Source: Myxococcota bacterium
Lineage (GTDB): Bacteria > Myxococcota_A > UBA9160 > SMWR01
Direction: 5' to 3'
NCBI GenBank assembly: GCA_039030075.1
Contig: JBCCEW010000030.1
Span: 1 to 64,000 of the forward strand
DNA length: 64,000 nt
Position numbers and translations under genes: made by a program. Shown here in pieces: positions 1-8,900 of the stretch (positions are counted from its first letter, which is position 1; the number at the start of each line of letters is the position of its first letter). The notes below the pieces were generated by a model. That model saw only the letters and a program-made list of their open reading frames with translations, was not told the origin of the DNA and ran no database searches.

Positions 1-838
1 CCAGGCCGCCCACGGCCATCGCACCTTCACCTGCGCGACGGTGCGGGAGGTCGAGGGCATGGCCGCCGCCGGACTCGGCGACGACCTGCTGCTCGCCAAT
101 GAAGTCGTCGACGCCAGCCGGTTGGGCCGCGTCGATGCGCGGGTCACGCTCGCCGTCGATTCGAACGAGACCGTCGACGCCGCCGCAAAGGGTGGCGTCC
201 GCGAGGTGCTGATCGACGTGAACGTCGGGCTGCCGCGCTGTGGCTGCGCGCCCGAGGCGGCGGGAGCGCTCGCCGAGCGCGCGCGCGGGCACGGGCTCAA
301 CGTACGCGGGGTGATGGGCTACGAGGGACACCTGATGCTGCAAGCCGACGTCACCGAGCGGGCGGCCGGCGTGGCGACCGCCATGGAGAAGCTGGCGCGC
401 GCCCACGCCGACGTGGGAGGCGACGTCGTGTCGGCCGGCGGGACGGGCACCTATGCCGAGCACGAGATCGCCACCGAGATCCAGGCGGGCTCCTACGTGC
501 TGATGGACACCGCCTACGATGCGGTCGGGCTTCCCTTCCGTCCGGCGCTCTCGCTGCTCTCGACCGTACTCTCGGTCTCCGAGGGCTTCGCCGTGGCCGA
601 CGCGGGCTTGAAGGCCCAGGGCATGGACCACGGCAACCCGAGCCTGGAGGGCGCCCAGGTCTGGTTCTGCTCCGACGAACACGTGACCTTCGCGCCGGAG
701 TCCCCCGTCGCCGTTGGCGACCGGCTGCGCTTCCGGCCCGCACACGTCGATCCCACGCTGGCCTATCACGAACACTTGCACATCGTTGAAGGGGATACGG
801 TCGTCGACCGTTGGCCGATCGACCTACGCGGCTGGTAG
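1..838 (+). CDS. D-threonine aldolase / D-serine dehydratase-like PLP enzyme (5' end missing)
   Basis: The 3' part of an alanine-racemase-fold, PLP-dependent enzyme of the DSD1/D-threonine aldolase family. The frame is open from base 2, so the N-terminus and the PLP lysine lie upstream of the window. The visible part holds the barrel segments typical of the family (TCATVREVEGM, LLANEVVD, GVMGYEGH, SAGGTGTY) and a C-terminal D-Ser dehydratase-like domain ending in DRWPIDLRGW. The predicted metal site reads HVDPT. A His-x-Asp pair is what metal-dependent D-threonine aldolases use, whereas D-serine dehydratases usually have His-x-Cys, so I prefer an aldolase acting on a D-beta-hydroxy amino acid. 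The substrate is not determinable here. An internal GTG at 41 is not the real start. Confidence 0.82.
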   Translation, partial: QAAHGHRTFTCATVREVEGMAAAGLGDDLLLANEVVDASRLGRVDARVTLAVDSNETVDAAAKGGVREVLIDVNVGLPRCGCAPEAAGALAERARGHGLNVRGVMGYEGHLMLQADVTERAAGVATAMEKLARAHADVGGDVVSAGGTGTYAEHEIATEIQAGSYVLMDTAYDAVGLPFRPALSLLSTVLSVSEGFAVADAGLKAQGMDHGNPSLEGAQVWFCSDEHVTFAPESPVAVGDRLRFRPAHVDPTLAYHEHLHIVEGDTVVDRWPIDLRGW

Positions 839-922
839 CGCTCCCGGCGATCCTGCGGAGACGCGAGGAAGAAAACACCGACGGGGTCCAGACCGGGGCA
901 GGGCAGGCCGATACGCCGGCCG

Positions 923-2497
923 ATGTCCAACGCGAAGTCGATGCCGCTGCTGGGACGCCTCGCCGTCCACCTCAAAATGATCACGATGGACCAGCTGGTG
1001 GAGGTGACGCGCCTCCAGAGCCAGCAAGGGGGAGAGCCCCGGCTCGGGCAGTTACTCGTCGACCAGGGCTACATCGATCAGGCCCAGCTCGCGAAGCTCG
1101 CCGCCGCCCAGCAGCAGGTGATCGCGAAGCACCGCGCGAAGCAGAACAAGGGGCTGGTCGATGCGCCGCCGAAGCCGCGGAACGAGGACGCCGCACCGCT
1201 GCGCGCGGTCGAGCCCGCCCCCGAGACTCCCGCTGCCGAGTCGGCGCCCGAAGCGGCGACCCCCGCGGCGCCCACCCCGGGAGCGGCACCCCAGGCCGAG
1301 CCGACCGCCCCCCCGGTCGCAGAGGCGCCGCCCGCGAAGCCGGCGACGCCGTCGAAGAAGCCCGTCACGCCCACGCGGGCGCAAGCCGAGCCCGACGAGG
1401 ACTCGGCGATCGGTCGCGTCGAAGACTTCGCCGAACCGAGTGCCAGCGACCGCGAGGCCTTCCTCGATGTGCTGCGCGACGCGGTCGGTCGCGGCGCCAG
1501 CGACGTGCACCTGCATCCGGGTTCGCCGGTGCAGATCCGCGTCGGCGGATGCCTGCAGCCGGCAGGGAGCAGCGCTCTCGACACGCAGGTGGCCGAGCGC
1601 ATGCTGCTCTCGGCCCTCGACGACTCCCAGCGTCGCATGCTCGCCGCCCGCGGCGAGCTCGACGTGTGCCACACCTTCGAGGGGATCGGCCGTTTCCGCG
1701 CGAACTTCTACCGGGAGCAGCGCGGCCTCGACGGCGTCTTGCGCTACATCTCGGCCGAGCCGCCGACCCTCGAGCAGCTCGGGCTGCCGGCCCGGCTCGC
1801 GAAGTTCACCACCTACCACCAGGGCATGGTGGTCGTGACGGGGCCTTCGGGCTGCGGCAAGTCGTCGACGATGGCCGCGCTCGTGAATCTGATCAACGAG
1901 GAACGGCGGGAGCACATCCTGACGATCGAGGATCCGATCGAGTACGTGCACCCTTCGAAGCGCTGCCTCGTGAACCAACGCAGTGTGAATCTGCACACCG
2001 AGTCGTTCGCGCGCGCGCTGCGTGGCGCGTTGCGCGAGGACCCGGACGTGATCGCGATCGGCGAGCTGCGCGACCTCGAGACGATCTCGCTGGCGCTCTC
2101 GGCGGCCGAAACCGGCCACTTCGTGATCGCCACGCTGCACACGGACAACTCGATCCGCACCATCAACCGCCTGGTCGGATCGTTCCCGGCCGACCAGCAG
2201 GACCAGGTGCGCACGATGCTCTCTGAGTCGCTGCGCGCGGTGATCTCACAGCGACTGTTGCCGAAGGCGGATGGGAGCGGTCGGGTGCCGGCGCTCGAGA
2301 CCCTCGTGGTCAACCGCGCCGTCTCGAACCTCATCCGTGAGAACAAGACCTTCCAGATCCACTCGATCCTCCAGACCGGTGGATCCCAGGGCATGGCGCT
2401 GCTCGACAACGCGATCCGCGAACTCGTCCAGAGCGGCGACGTGACGGCGGAAGAGGCGGCGCGGCACCTCGAAGACGGCAAGGCCCTCGCGGCCTAG
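923..2497 (+). CDS. PilT/PilU-type pilus retraction ATPase with N-terminal T2SSE_N-like domain
   Basis: A 524-residue secretion/pilus ATPase. Residues about 5-75 resemble the small helical N-terminal domain of GspE/PilB-type ATPases (LLGRLAVH, LGQLLVDQGYI). A Pro/Ala/Glu-rich linker follows to about residue 165, then a PilT-type core. The core has Walker A GPSGCGKSST (canonical is GPTGSGKST), an Asp box around ILTIEDPIEYVH, Walker B DPDVIAIGELRD and a His box ATLHTDNS. It should hydrolyse ATP at the inner-membrane base of a type IV pilus and drive pilin depolymerisation. The linker and extra domain are not found in ordinary PilT. The next gene starts 15 nt downstream, so the two probably share an mRNA. 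No pilin or pilus assembly genes are nearby. Confidence 0.88.
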   Translation: MSNAKSMPLLGRLAVHLKMITMDQLVEVTRLQSQQGGEPRLGQLLVDQGYIDQAQLAKLAAAQQQVIAKHRAKQNKGLVDAPPKPRNEDAAPLRAVEPAPETPAAESAPEAATPAAPTPGAAPQAEPTAPPVAEAPPAKPATPSKKPVTPTRAQAEPDEDSAIGRVEDFAEPSASDREAFLDVLRDAVGRGASDVHLHPGSPVQIRVGGCLQPAGSSALDTQVAERMLLSALDDSQRRMLAARGELDVCHTFEGIGRFRANFYREQRGLDGVLRYISAEPPTLEQLGLPARLAKFTTYHQGMVVVTGPSGCGKSSTMAALVNLINEERREHILTIEDPIEYVHPSKRCLVNQRSVNLHTESFARALRGALREDPDVIAIGELRDLETISLALSAAETGHFVIATLHTDNSIRTINRLVGSFPADQQDQVRTMLSESLRAVISQRLLPKADGSGRVPALETLVVNRAVSNLIRENKTFQIHSILQTGGSQGMALLDNAIRELVQSGDVTAEEAARHLEDGKALAA

Positions 2498-2512
2498 CGC
2501 GGAGACGAACCC

Positions 2513-3589
2513 ATGGCTGCACTCGACACTCTGTTGATCGCTCTCAAGGACCGGAAGGGCTCGGACCTGCACCTCGCATCGGGCGTGGCTCCGCGCATGC
2601 GCGTGAAGGGGGCCCTCGACGTCATCGAGGGGCAGTGCGAACTCGACGACGCCGCCCTGCGCGCGATGATGCAGGAGATCGCCACGCCGGAGCAGTGGGA
2701 AGAGTACCTGCGCGATGGCGACCTCGACTTCGCCTACGGCCTGCCTGGCGTCGCGCGCTTTCGCGCGAACTACCTGGTTCAGGAGAACGGCGCTGGCGCG
2801 GTATTCCGGATCATTCCCGAGGAAATCCTGACCGCCGAGCAGCTGAAGCTGCCCGAGGCGGTGGTGAAGCTGGCCGAGCTCGAGAAAGGATTGGTCCTGG
2901 TGACCGGCCCGACCGGTTCCGGTAAGTCGACGACACTGGCCGCGATCATCAATCACATCAACACGAACCAGTGCCGCCACATCGTCACGATCGAAGACCC
3001 GGTCGAGTTCGTGCATCCGAACAAGCAGTCCGTCCTGTCACACCGGGAGGTGGGATCCCACACCCAGGGCTTCGGGCCGGCGCTGCGCGCCGCGATCCGT
3101 CAGGACGCGGACGTCGTGCTGGTGGGCGAGATGCGCGACCGCGAGACGATCGGGCTGGCGATCTCCGCCGCCGAGATGGGGTTGCTCGTCTTCGGGACGC
3201 TCCACACGAACAGCGCCGCCAAGACGATCGACCGCATCATCGACGCCTTCCCCGCGAAGGAGCAGAACCAGGTGCGGATCTCGCTCTCCGAATCGCTGGC
3301 GGCCGTCGTCTCGCAGATCCTGCTGCCGACCGCAGACGGCAAGGGTCGGTGCGCGGCCCAGGAGATCCTGCTGCGCACCCAGGGCCTGCCCAACGTGATT
3401 CGCGAGGGCAAGATCACGATGCTCAACTCGATCATCGAGTCCGGGAAGGCCCAGGGCATGCAGGCGATGGATGACGTGCTCTTTGCCTACGCCAAGGAAG
3501 GGCGCATCAGCGGCGCCGACGCCTACATGAAGGCGACGAACAAGCAGCGCTTCGAGAGCATGGCGGGCTCCGAGGAGCGCGCCGCCTGA
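2513..3589 (+). CDS. pilT: Type IV pilus retraction ATPase, PilT family
   Basis: A 358-residue PilT-family hexameric ATPase of normal length. It has an N-terminal PAS-like domain (SDLHLASG at about residue 18), Walker A GPTGSGKSTT, Asp box IVTIEDPVEFVH, Walker B DADVVLVGEMRD and His box GTLHTNSA. It acts at the cytoplasmic side of the inner membrane and powers pilus retraction and twitching. The ATG has a GGAG about 9 nt upstream. It follows the other PilT-like ATPase directly, a PilU/PilT-style pairing. Which of the two is the main motor cannot be decided from sequence, and PilU would be an alternative name. Confidence 0.9.
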   Translation: MAALDTLLIALKDRKGSDLHLASGVAPRMRVKGALDVIEGQCELDDAALRAMMQEIATPEQWEEYLRDGDLDFAYGLPGVARFRANYLVQENGAGAVFRIIPEEILTAEQLKLPEAVVKLAELEKGLVLVTGPTGSGKSTTLAAIINHINTNQCRHIVTIEDPVEFVHPNKQSVLSHREVGSHTQGFGPALRAAIRQDADVVLVGEMRDRETIGLAISAAEMGLLVFGTLHTNSAAKTIDRIIDAFPAKEQNQVRISLSESLAAVVSQILLPTADGKGRCAAQEILLRTQGLPNVIREGKITMLNSIIESGKAQGMQAMDDVLFAYAKEGRISGADAYMKATNKQRFESMAGSEERAA

Positions 3590-3683
3590 CCCTCCGCGGG
3601 TCGCGCACCACTCCGGCGCGCAGGCCGGGCGGTCGTGTAGAGCCCCCGGGCCCGCGGTGCGAAGCTGGCTATGGTCCCAGCCC

Positions 3684-4889
3684 ATGAGCGAGCCCGACGC
3701 CACTCGCGCAAAGCGCATCCGCGCCCTGGCCATGGGCGTCTTCGCCGTGCTCGGTGTGGGCTTTCTCCATCTGACGCACCGCTATCTCTACCAGCGGCTC
3801 GTCGTCGATCCGGGTTGGGGCGGTTCCTGGGAAACCTGGGGGGCTCTGATCGTCACCGGGTTGGGCGCGCTGCTCGTGCTGCAGCCGATCGCCGAGCGCA
3901 CCTTGCCCCATCGGCTCGGGCGCTTCATCGCTTGGCCCGCCTCGGTGTGGATGGGAGCGGGGTTCTGGCTCCTGCTGCTCTTGTTCGCGACCGACGCAGC
4001 GCTCTGGGTGGTGGGCAGCGAGGCCCATGCGGCCAGCCAGGCGAGCGTCGTTTCGAACGGCGCGCTGTGGCGGGCGGTGTTCGTCGGTGGGGTGACCGCG
4101 GTGGCACTGGGCTTCGGCCTGCGTTCCGGACTCGGCGGCCCGGAGCTGCGTCGCGAGACCTTCGAGATCGAGGCCTGGCCGGCCGCACTGGATGGGTTCC
4201 GGATCGTCCAGATCTCGGACATCCACATCGGCCCGATCCTCGATCGACGCTTCTCCGCGTCACTCACCACGCGCGTGAACGCCTTGGATCCGGATCTCGT
4301 CGCCGTCACGGGGGATCTCGTCGACGGCAGCGCTCGCTGGCTCGCGGAAGAAGTGGCTCCCTTCGCCGGGCTGCGCGGGCGTCACGGGGTCTTCTTCGTG
4401 ACGGGGAATCACGATCACTACTCGGGCGCCCAGGCCTGGGTCGACGAGGTCGAAGCATTGGGCATGCGTCCCCTGCGAAACGAACGCGTCGAGATCGGCA
4501 CGGACGCGGCGAGCTTCGATCTCGTGGGAGTCGACGATCATCATGCCCACTTCGTCGGGGATGGGCGCGAGGACCTCATGCGGGCGCTCGAAGGGCGCGA
4601 TCCCGATCGCGCCGCCGTGCTGCTCGCCCACGATCCCGCCACCTACAAGGCCGCGCGCCACGAAGCCCTCGATCTCCAACTCTCTGGCCACACGCACGGC
4701 GGTCAACTCTGGCCCTTCGTCTACTTCGTGCGTCTCGCCACCCGCTACGTCGCTGGCCGCTATCGGGAGGGCCGCGCGCACCTCTACGTGAGCCGCGGCA
4801 CCGGGTTCTGGGGTCCGCCGATCCGCTTCGGGGCTCCGGCAGAGATCACCGAGATCACACTGCGTTGCGCACCGGCTGCGGCCTCCTGA
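3684..4889 (+). CDS. Membrane-anchored metallophosphoesterase (YkuE/calcineurin-like)
   Basis: A 401-residue protein. The first 150 residues contain about four hydrophobic segments, followed by a calcineurin-like phosphoesterase domain. The metal-binding motifs appear in the usual order: SDIHIGPI, GDLVDGS, GNHDHY, HDP and GHTHGGQ. It is expected to be a dinuclear-metal hydrolase on the membrane. YkuE-type relatives act on phospholipid or UDP-diacylglucosamine-like substrates, but the substrate here is unknown. The ATG at 3684 was preferred to an in-frame GTG at 3657 because the residues between look non-coding. The gene stands 94 nt after pilT in the same direction. Confidence 0.88.
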   Translation: MSEPDATRAKRIRALAMGVFAVLGVGFLHLTHRYLYQRLVVDPGWGGSWETWGALIVTGLGALLVLQPIAERTLPHRLGRFIAWPASVWMGAGFWLLLLLFATDAALWVVGSEAHAASQASVVSNGALWRAVFVGGVTAVALGFGLRSGLGGPELRRETFEIEAWPAALDGFRIVQISDIHIGPILDRRFSASLTTRVNALDPDLVAVTGDLVDGSARWLAEEVAPFAGLRGRHGVFFVTGNHDHYSGAQAWVDEVEALGMRPLRNERVEIGTDAASFDLVGVDDHHAHFVGDGREDLMRALEGRDPDRAAVLLAHDPATYKAARHEALDLQLSGHTHGGQLWPFVYFVRLATRYVAGRYREGRAHLYVSRGTGFWGPPIRFGAPAEITEITLRCAPAAAS

Positions 4890-5019
4890 TCCCCGACTAC
4901 CCGACGACGCGCTGAGCGTCGATTCGCGCGGCAGCGGAAGCGCCCGCTCTCGTACCACTCGCGAGCGTTCGTCGATCGGCAACGGATTGCGCTGACATGC
5001 GACGCGTGCGCTGGAGCCG

Positions 5020-5038
5020 CACGAATGACGCATTCGTG
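5020..5038. repeat. Short perfect inverted repeat upstream of the PEP-CTERM gene
   Basis: The arms CACGAATG and CATTCGTG form a perfect 8-bp inverted repeat around ACG. It lies 140 nt before the PEP-CTERM start codon, inside the 289-nt intergenic gap 4890-5178. No run of T follows on the plus strand, so it is not a convincing terminator. It could be an operator or a weak hairpin. Nothing else recognisable was seen in that gap. Confidence 0.4.
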
Positions 5039-5178
5039 TGTTTCAGCAACGCGCAACGTCTCGGGAATCCACGTCGTTTCCCGACTTCCCGTCAAGGGTG
5101 GTCGTCGTCGCTCCGATAACGCCAAGAGCAAGTACTCCCGCGTGCATCCTTGCGCGCGGTTGCGCTCTTGGGAGAGTG

Positions 5179-5805
5179 ATGGCCGAACGGGCTCCGGCAC
5201 AGAAGCAGCACGGCAAGAAGCGGCACAGCCTGGCCGCTTTCCTGATCCTGCTGTTGCCGGCGTTCATGTTCCTCGGGATTCTGGCGCCGGGTGCGGTCAC
5301 CGTGGAGTACGAGGAGGAGGAGGAAGACTACGCGTCCGCCACCTTCCGCCGCATTCGGTCTTCGAAGCGCCCTCTGATCGGTCCCAACGATTTCACGAAG
5401 GGAACCGCTTCGCGTCCGGTCGACATCGAGGCGCTGTTCAAGAGCAGTCGCTATCGCGGACGCCAAGGGGTCCTCGTCGCAGGGCTGCCGAGCTTCCCGC
5501 GCAGCCAGGGCGACAGCATCGTCCTCGACGAAGCCGAGTACGCATCCGCCGCCTTGTTCGCGGACGCCGTCGACGAGCTGCGCGTCGACGTGACGCCGCT
5601 CTGGGATCCGGAGCTCTTCGACATCATTCCGCCGCCCGGTGGCGGCTTCGGTTTCGAGCAGTTCAACAACTTCAGCGGAAGTCCGGATCCGCCCACCGGC
5701 GATCCGGGACCACCGCCGCCGCCCATCGTTCCCGAGCCGGGGACCTTCGCGCTGCTCACCGCCGGCCTCGCGGCCCTCGCCGCACGCCGCCGCCGCTCGT
5801 CCTAG
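5179..5805 (+). CDS. PEP-CTERM sorting-domain protein
   Basis: A 208-residue exported protein. The N-terminus has a basic stretch (KQHGKKRH) and a hydrophobic signal segment (about residues 16-37). A strikingly acidic run, EYEEEEEDY, comes right after it. The body contains repeated Asp/Glu and ends in a Gly/Pro-rich region. The C-terminus is a textbook PEP-CTERM tail: VPEPGTF, a hydrophobic helix LLTAGLAALA, then ARRRRSS. In known systems such tails are cut by an exosortase during export of surface or exopolysaccharide-associated proteins. The middle matches no domain I recognise. The ATG at 5179 has GGAG 8 nt upstream, and earlier in-frame starts give an implausible leader. No exosortase gene is in the window. 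Confidence 0.82.
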   Translation: MAERAPAQKQHGKKRHSLAAFLILLLPAFMFLGILAPGAVTVEYEEEEEDYASATFRRIRSSKRPLIGPNDFTKGTASRPVDIEALFKSSRYRGRQGVLVAGLPSFPRSQGDSIVLDEAEYASAALFADAVDELRVDVTPLWDPELFDIIPPPGGGFGFEQFNNFSGSPDPPTGDPGPPPPPIVPEPGTFALLTAGLAALAARRRRSS

Positions 5806-5998
5806 GTCCCACGCTCCGGCGTTGCGCAGCCGATCGCTCCGTTCCCGCTGCCGTCCGGGAGCGCGGTGATGCCCGGGATCGGAGCGTTCGGGATCGTGAC
5901 GGCGGCCAGCCGGTTCGCCGGCGCGAGGTGTGGAGGCGCGCCGGAAGCGTCGGAAGACCAGGCACGCGAGCGGTCCCGAACTGCGGGGCTCGCGTCCC
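5806..5998. other. Convergent intergenic region with an imperfect stem
   Basis: A 193-nt gap between the convergent PEP-CTERM gene and the large kinase gene. CGCTCCG at 5835-5841 can pair with CGGAGCG at 5880-5886, enclosing a smaller TCCCG/CGGGA hairpin. This may be a bidirectional terminator, but no T-tract supports it. No gene is visible. Confidence 0.25.
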
Positions 5999-8900
5999 TC
6001 AGGCCATCGATTCGACGCAGGCGCGGAGCGACTGCGCCACGGCCACCGCGTGGGGCGGGCGTGCGTCCGGGTCCTTCTCGAGCAGCTGCAGGAGCAGGGC
6101 CGCGAAGTCCGCCGGAATGTCCATCTGGATCTCGCGGGGATCCGGCGGGGCCTCGTGGGCGTGCTGGTAGGTGACGTCTCCGTCACTGAAGGGCAGGCTG
6201 CCCGTCGCCAGCTGGTAGAGCGTGACGCCGAAGGCATAGAGATCGGCGCGGTGATCGACGCCCGCACCCGTCGCCTGCTCGGGCGCCATGTAGTAGGGCG
6301 TGCCGCCGACGATCGTGGTCGAGCGTCGCACCTCCTCGAGTGATTTCGCGATGCCGAAGTCCATGATCTTCACGACCTGGTCGTTCGTGAAGAAGACGTT
6401 CGCGGTCTTGATGTCGCGGTGGACGATGCGCTGCTGGTGGGCGTAGTGGAGCCCCGCGGCGATCTGCATGCCGATGCGGGCGGTATCCCGGACGGAGATG
6501 CGGCGGTGCTTCCGGACGATCTCGTTGAGCGGGCGTCCCTCGAGGAGCTCCATGGAGAGGAAGTAGTTGCCGTTCTCTTCGCCTGCGTCGAAGAGGGTGA
6601 CGATGTTGGGGTGGTTCAACGCCGCCGCTGCACGCGCTTCGCGCTCGAAGAGCTCGACTGCATTGGGGTGCTCGCGCAGATTCTCGGGCAGGCGCTTCAA
6701 GGCGACGATCCTGCCGAGTCGCTTGTCGCGCGCCTTGTAGACGACCCCCATGCCACCGCGCCCGATCTCTTCGAGGGTCTCGTAGCGGCTCTCGATCGGC
6801 TCGGTGCTCGCCTCGGGGCCAGCAGCGCTCGGGGAGCGTGCCTCGACCCGCGTGCGGAGCCGCTCGATGCGTTCGGTGATGTCGCCGCGTGCGACGTCGC
6901 GGCGCCGGATGATCTCGCAGGTCTCGAGGGCCTGGCTCGTCTTCCCCGCTTTCTCGAGGACGGTGGCGTAACTCTCCAGGATGTCGATCGAAGCGTTCTC
7001 GGCGCCCACGCCCGAGAGCGCCTCTTCGAACTTCTGGACGGCGAGTTCGTGATCGCCGCGTTCGCTGACGATCTCGGCGATCACACGGCAGGTATGCCCG
7101 TAGTTCGGGTGACGCTGGTCGATCTGCTGGAGGTTCTGGATCGCCCGATCGATGTCGCCCATGCTGCGGGCTAGCTCGGCGGCGTCGGTGTATTCGCCCA
7201 GTCGCTCTAGGAGGGCGAGCTCACGCTCCTCGTTGCCCGCCTCGCGCCAGCACTCGATCGCGTTGCCGTAGTCGTAGACTTCCTCGAAACAACGGGCGGC
7301 CTCCTCGAACTGGCCCGCTTCGCGGTAGGCTGCTCCGGCTCGCGCGTGGTCGCCGGCCTGCTCGAAGAGCTGCGCCGAGCCCTCGGCGTCCGAGTCTGCA
7401 CGCAGCTCCGCCGCATGGTCGAGGCGGCCCGCGGCTTCGAGTTCGATGGAGGCATCCTCGGAGCGGCCCTGGCGCTCGAGCAGCTCACCGCGCAGACGCG
7501 CGGCGGCCGTCTCGTCGCCGGCCCGCGCGAGCGCTTCAGAGGCGGTGTCGAGGTCACCGGTGAGGAACGGCTCGACGGCTTCCGGGCAGCCGCGGAAGAC
7601 CAGCTCGCACTCTTCGAGGTCGACGTGGAGCGGCACCGCCTTGTCGAGGTTCTCGATGTAGATCTGGAACTCGCCCGCGGCGTCCTTGTCCCCGAGGAGC
7701 ACGGTGTACTCCCCCTTCTGCAGGTACAGATAGGCGCGACCGTCGCGGGCGTAGCGCAGCGAGGATCGGTCGCCGCGGATCGCGACGCGGGCGTTCTTCG
7801 CCGGCTGGCCACCGCGCAGGATCTCCACTTCGACGGCGCATTCCTTCGGTCGGAAGTCGAAACAAAGATCCGAGCGGCCGCGCCGCTTCACCAGGACGCG
7901 CTGCTCTTCGAGGAAGTGGCCGATGACTTCTTCGCCCTTGGCGTCGAGCAGGGGCCCGCTCACCGTCACGGTGTAGGGGGTTCGGCGCGCCGGGATCCAC
8001 TTGAAGGTCGTTTCCCGCGCGGCCATGTGTCGCTCGAAGCGACGGAGGAAGTCGAAGCGCCGGTTGCCCTTCATCTTCTCGCGGCCGGTCCGCTTGTCGA
8101 TCGTCTTCTGCTTGACCTGGTCCGGTCGCGTCGTGACGTGGATGCTGAAGAAGCCCTTCGTCTTCTCGGGGAGCTTGATCCGGATGTCGATGGTTCCCCA
8201 ACCCCGGAACATCGGGAAGGCGCAGCCGAGCAGGAGCACGCCGAGCGCGGCCAGGGCCCAGGGGTTCCACGCGCCGTAGACGGCCAGGCCGCCGCCTACG
8301 CAGTGCGTGGCAGAGAGGACCTTCACCGTTTCCGGAGAGCGCCCGCGCAAGAAGCGCGTCTCGAAGGCGAACGAGCCTGCGTCGCATTCCACGCTCGCGT
8401 GATCGCCGGGGTGCGCGAACAGCCGAGCCACGAACACCCCGTCGGTGTCGAGTGAGCCGTTGACTGCTGCAATGACGTCGGCGGCGAGCGCGTCTTCGCG
8501 CTCGAAGCGGTACAGCTGGTCGATGTAGCGGGAGAGCGTCTCGGAGTGTTCGGCGGGCACCGAGCCGAGTCGGAACCGTGCGCCGACCGCTTCCCGGATT
8601 CCGTCCTCGAGTCGCGCGGCGTCCGGATTCTTCGGTCGCACGGCTCGCCGCAGCCAGGTCTTCCAGTCGGACGGCTCCCGCAGCCCGAGATGGACCACCT
8701 GGTGGCGGCTCGCCTGGGAAAGGCTCGAGGAGAAGCTCAGGATCATCGAGTCGAAGTCGTGGAACTCGGCGAGCGATTCGCCGCCTTCGGTCGCCTCGGA
8801 CGGGCCGCGCGTGAGCACCGCCGCGAGTTGGCGCGCTTCGATGGCGCCGCTCGAGTGGCCCGTGGCTTCGAGGGCGTCGGCGAGTTCCTCCTGCAGCACC

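Noticed and set aside
811-2226. Long open frames overlapping the first PilT-type gene on both strands
   Set aside because: They are Arg/Ala/Pro-rich translations with no motifs, caused by high GC; the PilT frame carries all catalytic motifs.
5020-5038. Inverted repeat as a terminator of the phosphoesterase gene
   Set aside because: No T-run follows and it is 130 nt from the stop codon; kept only as a repeat.
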